Assembly: GCA_934047225.1 (NCBI GenBank)
Contig: OW203992.1
Coordinates: 13,877,501-13,941,500, forward strand
Direction of reading: 5' to 3'
Length of the DNA stretch: 64,000 nucleotides
From: Ypsolopha sequella
Taxonomy: Eukaryota; Arthropoda; Insecta; Lepidoptera; Ypsolophidae
This document shows, piece after piece, positions 35,801-46,868 of the stretch (its first letter is position 1; every line of letters starts with the position of its first letter). Both the position numbers and the translations under genes were made by a program. The notes beneath the pieces were generated by a model. That model was not told where the DNA came from and ran no database searches. It saw only the letters and a list, made by a program, of their open reading frames with translations.

Positions 35801-38800
35801 ATTTGGATGAATTAGGTGTCATTAGAATATCTATGCCATCCGGATTGGCACTGGGTATTAAAGTATTAAATAAAAATAAATAATAACAAATATTCAAAAA
35901 CACGACTAAAACAAGATGTAGGGTTTGTGGAGTTAGGGCTTGTAAAGTGAGAGGCTTGGCTCTACATCTGGTCCTCTGAAAAGGCCGCTTTGGATGAATC
36001 GTATTATGATTCCGTTCTAATGCCGTCTCTTTTGCACGCGTGAAAAAGCTCTGACTCCATCCAACTTTCAAATAATTTTATGATTCACCCAAGTCGGCCT
36101 TTTTAGATCCCCTGATAACTTTTTAACAGTGGAAGCTTTATAAGCTTATGAGTCTTGGCAACCTAATTTACATAAATTGTTTTCCGTGGGATTTCAAGTT
36201 TACACGATCCTGTACCGTCGAAAAGGCGAAATGGATATACCTTGACTGTAACCGCTGTACCGCGCCTGAGCCGCGCGGCCAGGCGGGGGGAGGAATAGAA
36301 AGACAGATCTTACTATATCGGTTAACAATATTTTTAAGCTATAGTGATACAACTTTGTATATTTATTAGGAAATATGATACTACTATGGTAAGTGAAATA
36401 AGTAACCAGGTAATAATATAACATGAATGCAAATAAAAACAATATAACGTATTACTTATTTCACTAACCATTGTAGTAGTATACATTTTCTAATAAATAT
36501 ACAAAGTAATATCTCTGTAGCTTGGAAATATTGTAAACCGAATATCGTAAGATCTGTTCAACAATATCGAACTCATGCTAGTTCCTTTCCTACCCCGCCT
36601 CGCCGGCGGCTTATAGGCATGGTACAGCGGTTACTGTCAAAGTTACAAGGTTAGGTGTTGTTCAATATAAAAGTACTGTCAGACAGATCAACATTTGACT
36701 ACCTTCAAGAATAATTATCGAGTGTTCGGTCTCCTGAACTCCAATGTGCTATAACTTGACAGATACAAGAAGAGGTGGACGAGGAGGAGCCACAACAATC
36801 TTCTGTGAGATCTGCGCCTGAGCTAGTATCTCTCACCGGGAGACAGCTGACTCCGATCACCGTAACCAGCACCAGCACCGAGAGCCGCCCCATCATGTCC
36901 TTCACCTCGCGCAGGAGACACAATTCTGATAACGAACCACCTCCGGAGTAGTAAGTTACTTGTTACTTACAAGACGTTCCTCCCGGGAACTTGTACCAAA
37001 AATTTGCTCACCATTTCCATTACATGTTTGCATTAAAATTGATAAATGTCGCAATTCTTTACTTGATACGAAGCCAAAAATAAGTGTGAAATATTTCCGA
37101 TAGAAACTTGTTTCTCACAACTCCCCTAGTCTTTTATCGCGATCCTATTTTTTAATACTTAAATAAAAATAAAATATCTTTATTGTTACATCTTATCATC
37201 TTATCATAACTTTTGTAGCCCTAGCTTCTGTAAAAGGAAACATCGTGTAACAGAAGCCAGTTCCTTCCTATGTGTATATTTAGGTCTTACATCACTTCAT
37301 TTCCAGCTCTAGTCATTTATCGCGATACAATTTTTTAATACTTACACCATCTCATTTCCAGCTCTAGTCCTTTACCGCGATCCTACTTTTTAATTCTTAC
37401 ACCGCTTCATTTCCAGCTCTAGTCTTTTATTGCGATCCTATTTTTGAACAGTTGCACTATTTCAGTTCTAGCTCTAGTCCTTTATCGCGATCCTATTTTT
37501 TAATACTTACACACTTAGTTTTCAGCTCAAGTCCTTTATTACGATCCTATTTTTGAACAGTTACACTATTTCATTTCAAGCTCTAGTCCTTTATCGCGAT
37601 CTTATTTTTTATTACTTACACCACTTGATTTCCAGCTCTAGTCCTTTATTGCGATCCTATTTTTGAACAGTTGCACTATTTCATTTCTAGCTCTAGTCCT
37701 TTATCGCGATCCTATTTTTTAATACTTACACACTTAATTTTCAGCTCAAGTCCTTTATCGCGATCCTATTTTTAATACTTACTCCACTTAATTTGCAGCT
37801 CTAGTCCTTTATTGCGATCCTATTTTTTTAATACTTACACCACTTAATTTCCAGCTCTAGTCCTTTATTGCGATCCTATTTTATTAGATCCTAGTTTTGA
37901 ATACTTACACTATTTAATTTCCAATTAATATATTATTTATAATATTATAATCGTTTATCGCGATCATATTTTTTGATACTTACACCATTTAATTCTCAGC
38001 TTTTGTCCTTTATCGTGATTCTATATTGTAATACTTATACCATTTCATTTCAAGCTCTACTCTTATATCGATATAATAATTTAATATTACACCATCTCAT
38101 TTCCAGCTCTAGTCCTGTGTCGTGATCCTATTTTTTAATACTTACACCATTTCATTTTCAGCTTTTGTCCTGTATCGTGATTCTATATTGTAATACTTAT
38201 ACCATTTCATTTCAAGCTCTACTCTTATATCGATATAATAATTTAATATTACACCATCTCATTTCCAGCTCTAGTCCTGTGTCGTGATCCTATTTTTTAA
38301 TACTTACACCATTTCATTTTCAGCTTTTGTCCTGTATCGTGATTCTATATTGTAATACTTATACCATTTCATTTCAAGCTCTACTCTTATATCGATATAA
38401 TAATTTAATATTACACCATCTCATTACCAGCTCAAGTCCTGTATCGTGATCCTAGTTTTTAATACTTACACTTTAATTTCCAGTACAACGAAAAGGCGCA
38501 AGCACGCCGACAAAGTGGGCAAGGGTTTGCGACATTTCTCAATGAAGGTGTGCGAGAAGGTGCGGAACAAAGGGTTCACGTCATACAACGAGGTGGCAGA
38601 TGAGCTGGTCGCAGAGTTCGCTGCCGGGATGCATGGCTCTTCTGACAGTCAAGTATGTGTAGTTTAGGGGACACTGCTCAGAGTTCAGTTCAACCACGAA
38701 GGCAAGTGTGAAATTAGTCACAGACGGTTGCCTAATCTCAAAGCGTCACACATAGGGCTAGGTGGCTAATTTAGGACGACAAAAATACAGTGGTAGGATT

Positions 38801-41800
38801 TTTATTTTACTTTTTCATCTAAAATAAATTAGAAGCATTTTTTTTTGTGGTTTCGTCAATTCAGAAGTAGTTTTTTTCTACGTTCCTATTAAACAGCATG
38901 GACTTATTGGAAAACTTTTTGGAATAAAAAATGCTTGTTTTCAAATGAAGAGTTCTTCTTGTTACAAAAACAATGAATTTTATTAAACAAAGGTGGATAA
39001 TTTTTGGTTCCTAAGAATCATCAAGGGTTTTAGTTTCTTGGAAATAACTAAGGTAATGGAACTCAATGGAACTTTTTTTTATTATATAACGCTGGTTACA
39101 TCAGCTATCTCATGGTTTTATCATCATCAATACATATAATAAAAGAGTAGAACTCGTTGTGTCTGTACATTGAAGAAAAGTAATAAAAATAGAAAGGGGG
39201 TGACTAAAGAAGAGTAATAAAACACAAATCAGCGATTTTTAGAATTGTTTTCTGTCTGTCTGTTCAGGCATATCTCCGAAACCACTGAATGGATTTGAAT
39301 GCGTTTTTTTTTTATAATTATGATTGTAGTGACTCTGTTCAACAACAATGGGTGTTGATAAAATAACGCCCAAGTCGAAAATGGGGCAGAGTTGAATAGC
39401 CATTCGATCTACCGAATAATTCCGAAACCACTGTATCGGATATACTAATCATCAATATCATCATACACGCCATCCATAGATTGGCTTTAAGACGTCTAAA
39501 ATGTTTTACAGTTTATCTAAACTTTTCAGCAATATGACCAAAAGAATATCCGCCGCCGAGTCTATGACGCGCTGAATGTATTGATGGCCATGAACATTAT
39601 ATCAAAAGAAAAAAAGGAGATCAGATGGCTGGGGCTGCCGACCAATTCAATACAGGAGTGTACAACATTGGAAAAGGAAAAACAGGAAAAGTTAGATCGT
39701 ATTCAGAAGAAGACTCAACAGTTACAGGAACTTATATTACAGGTATTTTTAAACTTATTTATATAATAATTAAACATAAATATCTACCCTATAAAACAGG
39801 GGTCGGCAACCGGCGGCCCGCGGGCCGCATGCGGCCCGTGTACCTCTTCGGTACGGCCCGCAACTACTGCACGATAATTATATTCGGTAGTACATATTTG
39901 AGTGAGCAGATTTTCCATTCTGAACTATCCAAAAAGCAAGCATTGTTTTCGGTTAAAGAAAGCACAATTAGACGCAATACTGCGCATTTCCACATTTAAA
40001 GTGCAAGTGAAATACAAAACCTTGTAAGTTAAATAAATGCAGCCGCAAGAATCGCATTCATTATTTTATTAATTAATACTTAAAATGTTTGAAACTACAA
40101 TAAATATAATATTATTAAAACTCGCGTGAGCTGACATACTAAATTATTATCACATACGGCTTGAACACTCACGTGTGATTGTTGTTGACTATATGCCAAC
40201 CGTTTCACCGATACAATTTCGGCATTATCAAGGTGAGTGTCGTTCTTAGGACGACGACGCGGCGTTCACCGTCGTTGTCAAACGGGCACACTCGCCTTGA
40301 TAATGCCGAAATTGTATCGGTGAAACGGTTGGCATATAGTCAACAACAATCACACGTGAGTGTTCAAGCCGTATGTAATAATAATTTACAATAAATATGA
40401 TATTTATTTAAATACAAAAATGAGATGCGGCCCTAGCTGATCCCCTGGTAACATTTGTGGCCCTCCTATATAATAAGGTTGCCGACCCCTGCTATAAAAT
40501 ATACTTACAACAGTACCATATAAATAATGCGCGTAGGAATCTTGCCACTCATTGGTAAATGTCGTATTTCCGAACGCTTTCTATACAATCCGTGATAGAT
40601 AGTGCACGTCCGGTCGGCAGCTATAGGTACCGCGGGTCTACCGCGTAATTCTCATTTTCATCAACATCAACTTGAGATTGAAATTTGACGGGCGTGCGAC
40701 GACGCCCGCCTAACATGCCATCTCTTTTGCACGCGTTGAATTTCGCATGCATTTGCTTGAAGTTGATACAAATGAGAATTACGCGGTAGAGCCGCTGGTT
40801 ATCAAAATAAACTGATTCACCACGCTCAGCTATCATTGGTAAGTCGGCTACGTAAACAAACCAAATAAACCCATTCGTGACCGATCATTAAAATGTCAAA
40901 CCACCATAGTCTGTAGTGTAGTGTAGTGTAGTTTGTAGTGGCCTGAAGTTAGCTCCAGATCGTGACCGTAGATGTAGCATAGAGTAAAAGATCGGTTATG
41001 GAGTAGCGAAAGCGAGACCAAAAAACTTGACAAGGGCAGATCACTTTTTGTGGATATCTGCCGAGCATGGAATGAAATTTATGTAAATGTTGTAATTTAG
41101 GGAATTGTGTATTAAAAGCCCACAAGTATGATGATAATATGTAATACGTAATGGAATGCGAAGTGAAGGTAATGAACAGTAGAAATTTCAAGTTATTGTT
41201 ATCACTTTAAATTGAATCCGTAGGTATTTATACTCTATTTTAATATGGCAAATAATGTTTGTAAATATCCTTATAACCTAAAAGTGATGAAATATATGCT
41301 CAAGTGCAGTTTTGGCTGCACAACTAAACATGTTAATGTACGTGAGTTTACTTTTATTAGTTTAAACCAACATGTATAGGTATAAAAATGCTTTCTTACA
41401 TCATATTTCATCACTTCGGTTACAAAGTTGTTTACAAACATTATTTTCCATATTGGAATAGGGTATAGAGCAATAATGTGAATAAATGCTATAATTTTTC
41501 CCACCTATTTCTGTACAAAACTTTTGTGTTAATTCTGAAACATTGCATTTATACAACAAAATATTTCAACAGTACATGTGAAATTTAGAAATACATATTA
41601 TGTGGGTTTTTTTTTTCTTATATGAGTTTCATTTGAGCTCTGCACACGTAACGATAATTAATCACGTCTAATAAACACGAAATTACACTTTAAAACCAGA
41701 GATTTTGCAAAAATAAGCAGAATTTGTTCCGGTCATTATTAACTGTTGGCCCATAACGGTACAAAAATGGTCTTGTCTATCTATCTCGCTCTAACATGCG

Positions 41801-44800
41801 TGTATATATGCTCTTTCCCTTTTTCATTACCGATCTAACGGTAGTATATACTAAATCTATGGTCGTGACGAATGGTGGGTGTTTTTAGTGAAACATTGTG
41901 GTTTATTGTGATCTGATAACGACTCCATAGACAACTTCTGCTTCTGCTTGTTTGCACATTTGAAATGACTGACTCCTTTCTCTAATGTTTAAAGGGCTCC
42001 TACAATTTATGATTCTGGTATTCTCTAGAATACGAAAACCGTCGAAGATTTAATAATTTCGCGGCTAATTTGTTCATACTTGTTCACCAGAAGGTCACCT
42101 TGGTTCCTCATTTAATTTATTGCAGGGCCATTGAAATTAAAAACGTTTAAAATGTTGATGAATTAATTTCTCTTTTTCAGCATATCTCATTCAAGAGCTT
42201 AATAGAAAGAAATAAAGATGCAGAGAACAGGGGTGTGAAGCCATCGCCGTCATCTGCCATCCATTTGCCATTTATTGTTGTGAATACTAGTGACAAGGCT
42301 TTGATAGACTGTAGTATATCTAATGACAAGTAAGTTGAATATTCCTTGTTAAAACTTCTTATACAGGATGTTGATTTGCTCAGCAACTTCCGTCACAGGG
42401 TAGGTTATGTTCACGGTGCTTTTTCCAAAAAAAACGGCATAAAAATACCACAAAAAAGAAGATATGCGCCGTTTTTTATTTGTACTAGTGCTGACATACT
42501 CGGGTGCACCATCCGCTGAGTCAATTTCATCATCACTAGGCGTTTTAAGACGCCCCCAAAATATCGTATAAATAATTATGAAAAAAAAAAGTTTTTTTTT
42601 ATTAGGGTTCCCTACCCAAAGGGTAACCAACGGGACCCTATTACTAAGACTCCGCTGTCCGTCTGTTTGTCTGTCTGTCCGTCTGTCACCTGGCTGTATC
42701 TCATGAACCGTGATAGACAGTTGAAATTTTCACAGATGATGTATTTCTGTCTCCGTTATAACAACAAATACTATAAAACAGAATAAAATAAATATTTAAG
42801 GGGGCTCCCATACAACAGACATGTTTTTTGCCGTTTTTATAGATAATGGTACGGAACCCATCGTGCGCGAGTCCGACTCGCACTTGGCCGGTTTTTTATT
42901 ATTATTTATTTATTTTCACAAAAAAACAAAACATTTTGTTTTTTTACAAAAATTGCCAAACTGCTAATTCAGTTTGTCGGCAAGCTCTTGGTTTTGTGAT
43001 ACACATCTGCAAAAACGCTTGACATTTTATCAGGTATTATAGTAGGTAAGTATAAAATATATTTGGAAAAAACAAAAATACTACAATAATTTTCAACATA
43101 CGTAAGTATTGCTACTGAGAGCGTCGCTGGTGAGTCCTCACGTGACTGACGTAGCCAATCTTTGCAGTGAACGTGCTGCCCCCTCCCAACTATATTATAA
43201 GTAATGTCCACTGGTGGTCGGGCCTTAAGCTGGTCTCGATTGCGGATCTGCTATGCGAGCACGTACGCGTCGATTAGGTAAATTTGACAGATAGAATCGA
43301 TAAATTCTAAACGATAACCTTTATTGCAATGAAATAAGAGTTACATTTTTATTTATCGAATCGATGTCGAGTCGATACTACGTTCATGCTAGTACCCCTG
43401 ATTCGAAATACACGTTAGTGTTCACTGTCTGCCTCCAAAGAGGTCTGTTTGCTGCCAGTGATTCCCGTTGTGCTGGGTCTATTGCACATCTCCTCATGTG
43501 GCGATTAAGCACATTTTTATACCGCAGGAGTTGGCCGCCCTGTTTCCGTTTCCCTTCCTGCAGTTCGGAGTTCTTCTACTCCTATACTACTTTTATGCGC
43601 TTAGCCACCCTGTCGTCAGACATTCGGGAAACATGGCCCCACCATCGCAGTTGACGCCTCATTAGAGGCCTCAAACCCATCGACATTAGCACGTCGCAGA
43701 ACTCCCTTGTTTCTCACACGGTCCGACCAGTGGATGTTCTGGATGTCACGTAGGCATTTGAGGTGGAAACTATCCAATGTGCGGATATGCTTGCTGTATG
43801 AACACCACGATTCGGAGGCATACAGGAGATTTGGCAAAACTATGTAAAATAATTCCTTCTCATTGGGAAAGTTGATCGTTATTGAAAGTAGAAAATGTCA
43901 TCTACCCTTTACAGACCAGGGGATCTAAAAAGGCCGACTTGGGTGAATCATGAAATGATTTGTCAGAGTTTTTTCACGCGTGCAAAAGAGACGGCATTAG
44001 AACTGAATCATAATATGATTCATCCAAAGCGGCCTTTTTAGAGGGCCTGTACGCTGCTAAACATGTTTTGGCCAACTCTAATTTGACTTGTATATCTTTG
44101 TGTTACAGGACAGAATATATGTTTAACTTCAACAAAAAATTCCAAATACATGATGACATAGATATTTTGAAGAGAATGGGTCTACTGTTTGGTAAGATAT
44201 CTCTTCATTTATTTCTTTAAGCGCTTTTACGCGCAATTTCGTCCGCGTTGTAACCCGATTTGATCTTAAAGTAAATATACCGTCATAACATTGGTATAAG
44301 AGCTTCTTCGAAACTTTAGTTCAAGTCAACATTTTATGCTGGGTCCGCACCTGTATCTATCGTCACGGACATTCGCGCTATGACACGCACATGTTACTAT
44401 CGGCTATCTTCGCAAACAAAAAACAACGCACGTAGCTTCGGGACGCTACACGCAGGTTTGGACCAGGGGGTCTACCGCGTAATTCTCATTTGTATCAACT
44501 TCAAGCAAATGCATGCGAAATTCAACGCGTGCAAAAGAGATGGCATGTTAGGCGGGCGTCGTCGCACGCACGACAAATTTCAATCTCAAGTTGATGTTGA
44601 TGAAAATGAGAATTACGCGGTAGACCCACTGCTAGGAGTTTCGGTAATTTCGGTGGTTTAGACATGTAAAGAAGATGAATGAAAGTAGAGTGACGAAAGA
44701 AATTTATGGTGCGCAAGTGGAAGGTAAAGCTCAGGCCGCCCTAGAAGGACGTATGCTGACCTATTTGGCGACATACTGAAGAAGAGCCAAGTCAAAAGTA

Positions 44801-46021
44801 CCCGGAATAGAAGAGATGGATGTGGAAGAAGTGTGTCAGGATCGTGGCTGATGGCAATCTGTAGTCTCTGCCTACCCCTCTGGGAGACAAGCATGAATAT
44901 ATATACATACCCCTTTTGGTTTTCGTCAGCTGTGTCAGTTGAAATATTGTAAAATTACATTGTATGTTATTAATAAACGCTTAAAAAAACGTATTATTAA
45001 TTATGCATATAAATTTGAATTTATATGACTAGAGTGATGGTTGTAGAAGAGGCGAAAGAGATGTGTCAGGATCGTAGCAGATGGAAATCTGTAGTATGCC
45101 TACCCCTCAGGGAGACATCGCGCGTAAATAGAGAAAGTAGAAAATCGGCTACATTAGCCACCTTCGGGCGAACCAGCGCTGTACCGATTAGGAGTAGAAG
45201 ACAAGTGTTTACATCAGTGCAACTAATATAGTTCCTTTAAATATGTCATATAGGTAAACACCAGTCGGTAAATAGTACAAAGAGCGTTTTTCAGTTTATT
45301 ATGCATTTCAAGATCCTCCAAGTGCCAACAATCAACACTATCAACATTCTAATAATGTACAAAACGCGAGAGTTTAAAGTTATATATTCTAATAAATGTT
45401 TATTTTCCAGGTCTAGACAAGGGTAAATGCACAGAGGAAGATATTGTGAGAGCAAAAGGCATGGTACCTAAGTCTCTCGAGCTATACGTTCAACGTAAGT
45501 TTCCAAGGTTTTCTAATGAAAAAAAAACGTCTATATCTTGCTGAGCTGATTGAGCCAAAGTTTGGCATCTAAATAAAGAATTATAATGGGAACCTGAATA
45601 AATATAAATGACCAGCCTTTCTTTAGGATCACATTTTGAAATTTTATCGATAACGTTCCTTGTATACACGCTCTTGACAATTATTTTCTTTTTGCATTAT
45701 TTATTTTATTACACATTATACACGCCGATGATCTTTATGGGCAAACAAAAAGCCACATTTGAAGTACAAAAATCGCTAATAGTGAAACTGACAAAACTTT
45801 AACACAATGTATTCTTTTAAAAAAATTTAGGTATGGGTAGAGGAGAGACAACAAAAATTGAGGACCTGCTCGAAGAAGAAGAAGAAGAAGAACCTGAAGA
45901 CGGCGATGATGACGAGCTGGAGGCTGAAGCTGAAGTCGAGGCTGAGCCGGAGCATGAGGACGAAGTAGATGATCCTGAAGCAGAGGCTAGCGACGACAGT
46001 GAAGCAGAAGTCTACGTGTAG
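29800..46021 (+). CDS. Dp: Transcription factor Dp (E2F dimerisation partner), 11 exons, 467 aa
   Basis: DP proteins pair with E2F to bind E2F sites and control cell-cycle genes in the nucleus. Exons: 29800-29848, 30160-30287, 34273-34324, 35145-35242, 36763-36950, 38484-38652, 39530-39742, 42181-42329, 44109-44191, 45411-45494, 45831-46021. All join in frame at GT/AG sites. The winged-helix DNA-binding domain (about residues 184-265) reads [20 protein letters not shown] and then [19 protein letters not shown], the DEF box containing the RRxYD recognition motif. A coiled-coil dimerisation segment follows ([20 protein letters not shown]). The marked-box-like part includes [19 protein letters not shown] and [20 protein letters not shown]. 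The C-terminus is a long acidic run of Glu/Asp, as in other DP proteins. Start ATG 29800 chosen because it reads [17 protein letters not shown] straight into exon 2. Alternative: a paralogous TFDP, but no second copy is seen. Confidence 0.95.
31003..31440. repeat. Diverged tandem repeat in Dp intron 2
   Basis: Three successive blocks share the order GATCTGCAAGCC / ACAAGAATGTC-ATAAGGT / TTGAC / TCTAGAT-ATATG / ATTTCTAAGGTG. The last is the most decayed. Unit length is roughly 140-180 bp. Confidence 0.55.
31672..32175. repeat. Interspersed 'gttccatacc' repeat copy
   Basis: Bounded by TTAGGGTTCCATACC on the left and GGTACGGAACCCTA on the right, with a GTCCATCTGTTTGTCTGTC block near the left end. 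A diverged copy of the family at 42603-42897. Confidence 0.5.
32200..33270. repeat. Two-copy imperfect duplication in Dp intron 2
   Basis: Blocks at about 32390-32600 and 32945-33265 share, in order, ATAAGCCCT-AAA, ATATCTCG-TAAAAAGTAGTCGTAC, GACAAAAAGCA-CT and CAATAGCAC-AAACTGGGAC. AT-rich, no coding capacity. Confidence 0.5.
33300..34270. other. Dp intron 2, no feature recognised
   Basis: Intronic AT-rich DNA. A short stretch at 33640-33800 (CACACACACGCAACGCAACG and following) is richer in GC. I see no exon signal or known repeat. Confidence 0.4.
35962..36113. repeat. MITE family B, copy 1
   Basis: Ends are AAAGGCCGCTTTGGATGAATC and GATTCACCCAAGTCGGCCTTTTT. The interior has ATGCCGTCTCTTTTGCACGCG. 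It is a reverse-oriented relative of 43915-44050. It interrupts a GGCTTGGCTCTACAT...CTGATAACTTTTTAAC repeat whose uninterrupted form is at about 35530-35585. Confidence 0.75.
36230..36655. repeat. Foldback element, ~430 bp
   Basis: The left arm (CTTGACTGTAACCGCTGTACC ... GTATATTTATTAGGAAATATGATACTACTATGGT) pairs with the right arm (ACCATTGTAGTAGTATAC... to GGTACAGCGGTTACTGTCAAAG) over nearly the whole length, with a GC-rich CGCGGCCAGGCGGG segment. Located in Dp intron 4, ending about 100 bases before exon 5. Confidence 0.8.
37128..38483 (+). repeat. Intronic minisatellite built of 3' splice-site-like units
   Basis: About 20 tandem copies of a unit near 55 bp: CTCTAGTCCTTTATCGCGAT, CCTATTTTTTAATACTTACA, then CCATTTAATTTCCAG. 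Each unit carries a branch-like CTTAC, a T-rich tract and a TTNCAG. The array runs directly into the true acceptor of Dp exon 6 (TTTAATTTCCAG at 38472-38483), so the real 3' splice site is the last unit. An unrelated ~120-bp stretch interrupts the array at about 37170-37290. Near the end, three units form a 162-bp higher-order repeat. Confidence 0.9.
39797..40491. mobile_element. hAT-type MITE with perfect 8-bp duplication
   Basis: Terminal inverted repeats CAGGGGTCGGCAACC and GGTTGCCGACCCCTG, flanked by CTATAAAA on both sides (39789-39796 and 40492-40499). The left part has hAT-like GCGGCCCGCGGGCCGC. A palindromic element (40140-40388) is nested inside. No transposase. Located in Dp intron 7, 54 bases after the exon 7 donor. 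Confidence 0.92.
40140..40388. repeat. Near-perfect palindrome nested in the hAT MITE
   Basis: Arms of about 105 bp pair almost perfectly (for example TGCCAACCGTTTCACCGATA against TATCGGTGAAACGGTTGGCA). The loop of about 35-40 bp is GC-rich (GACGACGACGCGGCG). One arm has a single G/A difference near its end. Confidence 0.88.
40634..40793. repeat. MITE family A, copy 1 (160 bp)
   Basis: Terminal inverted repeats GGGTCTACCGCGTAATTCTC and GAGAATTACGCGGTAGAGCC. The interior has ATGCCATCTCTTTTGCACGCG. It is nearly identical, in the opposite orientation, to 44468-44627. Confidence 0.88.
42603..42897. repeat. Interspersed 'gttccgtaccc' repeat, clean copy
   Basis: Runs from TAGGGTTCCCTACCCAAAGG through ACGGGACCCTATTACTAAGACTCC-type sequence and a GTCTGTTTGTCTGTCTGTCC block to CGAGTCCGACTCGCACTTGG followed by CCGGTTTTTTATT. 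This is the best-preserved of five or six copies in the window and lies in Dp intron 8. Confidence 0.8.
43420..43845 (-). mobile_element. LINE reverse-transcriptase C-terminal fragment
   Basis: The minus strand translates to [20 protein letters not shown], then [20 protein letters not shown]. This is the part of RTE/CR1-type LINE proteins just after the RT domain. Downstream frames are broken. A related scrap occurs at about 61075-61160. It lies antisense in Dp intron 8. Confidence 0.75.
43915..44050. repeat. MITE family B, copy 2
   Basis: Inverted relative of 35962-36113, with ends GGGATCTAAAAAGGCCGAC and GCGGCCTTTTTAGAGGGCC and interior CACGCGTGCAAAAGAGACGG. It ends about 60 bases before Dp exon 9. 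Confidence 0.78.
44468..44627. repeat. MITE family A, copy 2 (160 bp)
   Basis: Same length as copy 1 and in reverse orientation. Terminal repeats are GGGTCTACCGCGTAATTCTC and GAGAATTACGCGGTAGACCC, and the interior reads ACGCGTGCAAAAGAGATGGC. Confidence 0.88.
44640..45125 (+). mobile_element. LINE 3' tails (two partial copies)
   Basis: 44640-44909 decodes to the usual LINE C-terminal end ([20 protein letters not shown], then [11 protein letters not shown]). 45030-45118 repeats the end of the same segment ([17 protein letters not shown]). Both are broken by frameshifts. They are in Dp intron 9. Confidence 0.75.
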
Positions 46022-46603
46022 CAATCATGGGGAGCACTCTACTTAGTGGTTAACTTTACAATAAGGATAAATTTTATGTATTACACAGTCCAACTAAGCT
46101 TTTGTATTGCGTCAGTCTGGGAATTCAATATTATTTCGCAGTGATTTGAATGAATTCAGTTGCAGTGGTGATTCGTGATGCAGTTTCAATTATGTACCTA
46201 CCTTTTACATATTTGAATCAAAAAACTTAGTTATGTGTACTTAGATTGTTGCTAAAGCTGTCTTGTTTAGTATTTAATGTCATTTGTAAGCAGTTTGAGA
46301 AATTTGCAATTTTCAGACTTGAGGTACACATTCTCCTTATTCTGATCTCAAAAGGATGGATCAAACCCTCATTGCTTTTCAACTTCATACTTATTTGATA
46401 TGAGCAACATAATATTGTTATTTTTTTTTATACCTATTGTACTTTTGTTATATTGGACTGCACTTGAAATGTGCACAGAAGCATAATTTTGTAAATTTGT
46501 GTACACAAAATTTATATGTACTAAACATCTTGTGTCCATATTAGTAAATTTACTATTTTGCAGTTTAGATTCTGGGATAAGAGAGACTATTTGGAGCAAG
46601 TAA

Positions 46604-46609
46604 AATAAA
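46604..46609 (+). terminator. Poly(A) signal of Dp
   Basis: AATAAA about 585 bases after the Dp stop codon. It is the first canonical hexamer on this strand that I noticed in a position suiting a 3' UTR end. Confidence 0.55.
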
Positions 46610-46633
46610 TTTGATATTAAAATAACCACTGTT

Positions 46634-46639
46634 TTTATT
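46634..46639 (-). terminator. Poly(A) signal of COPS9
   Basis: AATAAA on the minus strand (plus-strand TTTATT), about 230 bases after the COPS9 stop. It lies only 25 bases from the opposite-strand Dp signal. Confidence 0.45.
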
Positions 46640-46868
46640 ATAAAATGATATCGGTGACGTTTCATTGGGTAACTCTTATTTCTACAATCAGGAGCTAATT
46701 TTGATAAGCCACGAAATCCCCACCAGAATTTGAGGACCTAACCACGACTTAATGACAAGCCAGAGACTATTTTAATAGAGCCCATGCCGCGACGGCGGCG
46801 GAATGAAATGCCACCATGATATCCCAATACACTTATATTTACAACTTGTTTACTTCGAAATTTATCTT

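Noticed and set aside
37128..38483. CRISPR-like array
   Set aside because: Units are contiguous diverged repeats without unique spacers, inside a eukaryotic intron.
40633..44661. Shared 'peptide' frames at 40.7 and 44.5 kb as a conserved protein
   Set aside because: The matching translations come from two copies of a 160-bp MITE with inverted ends, not from a gene.
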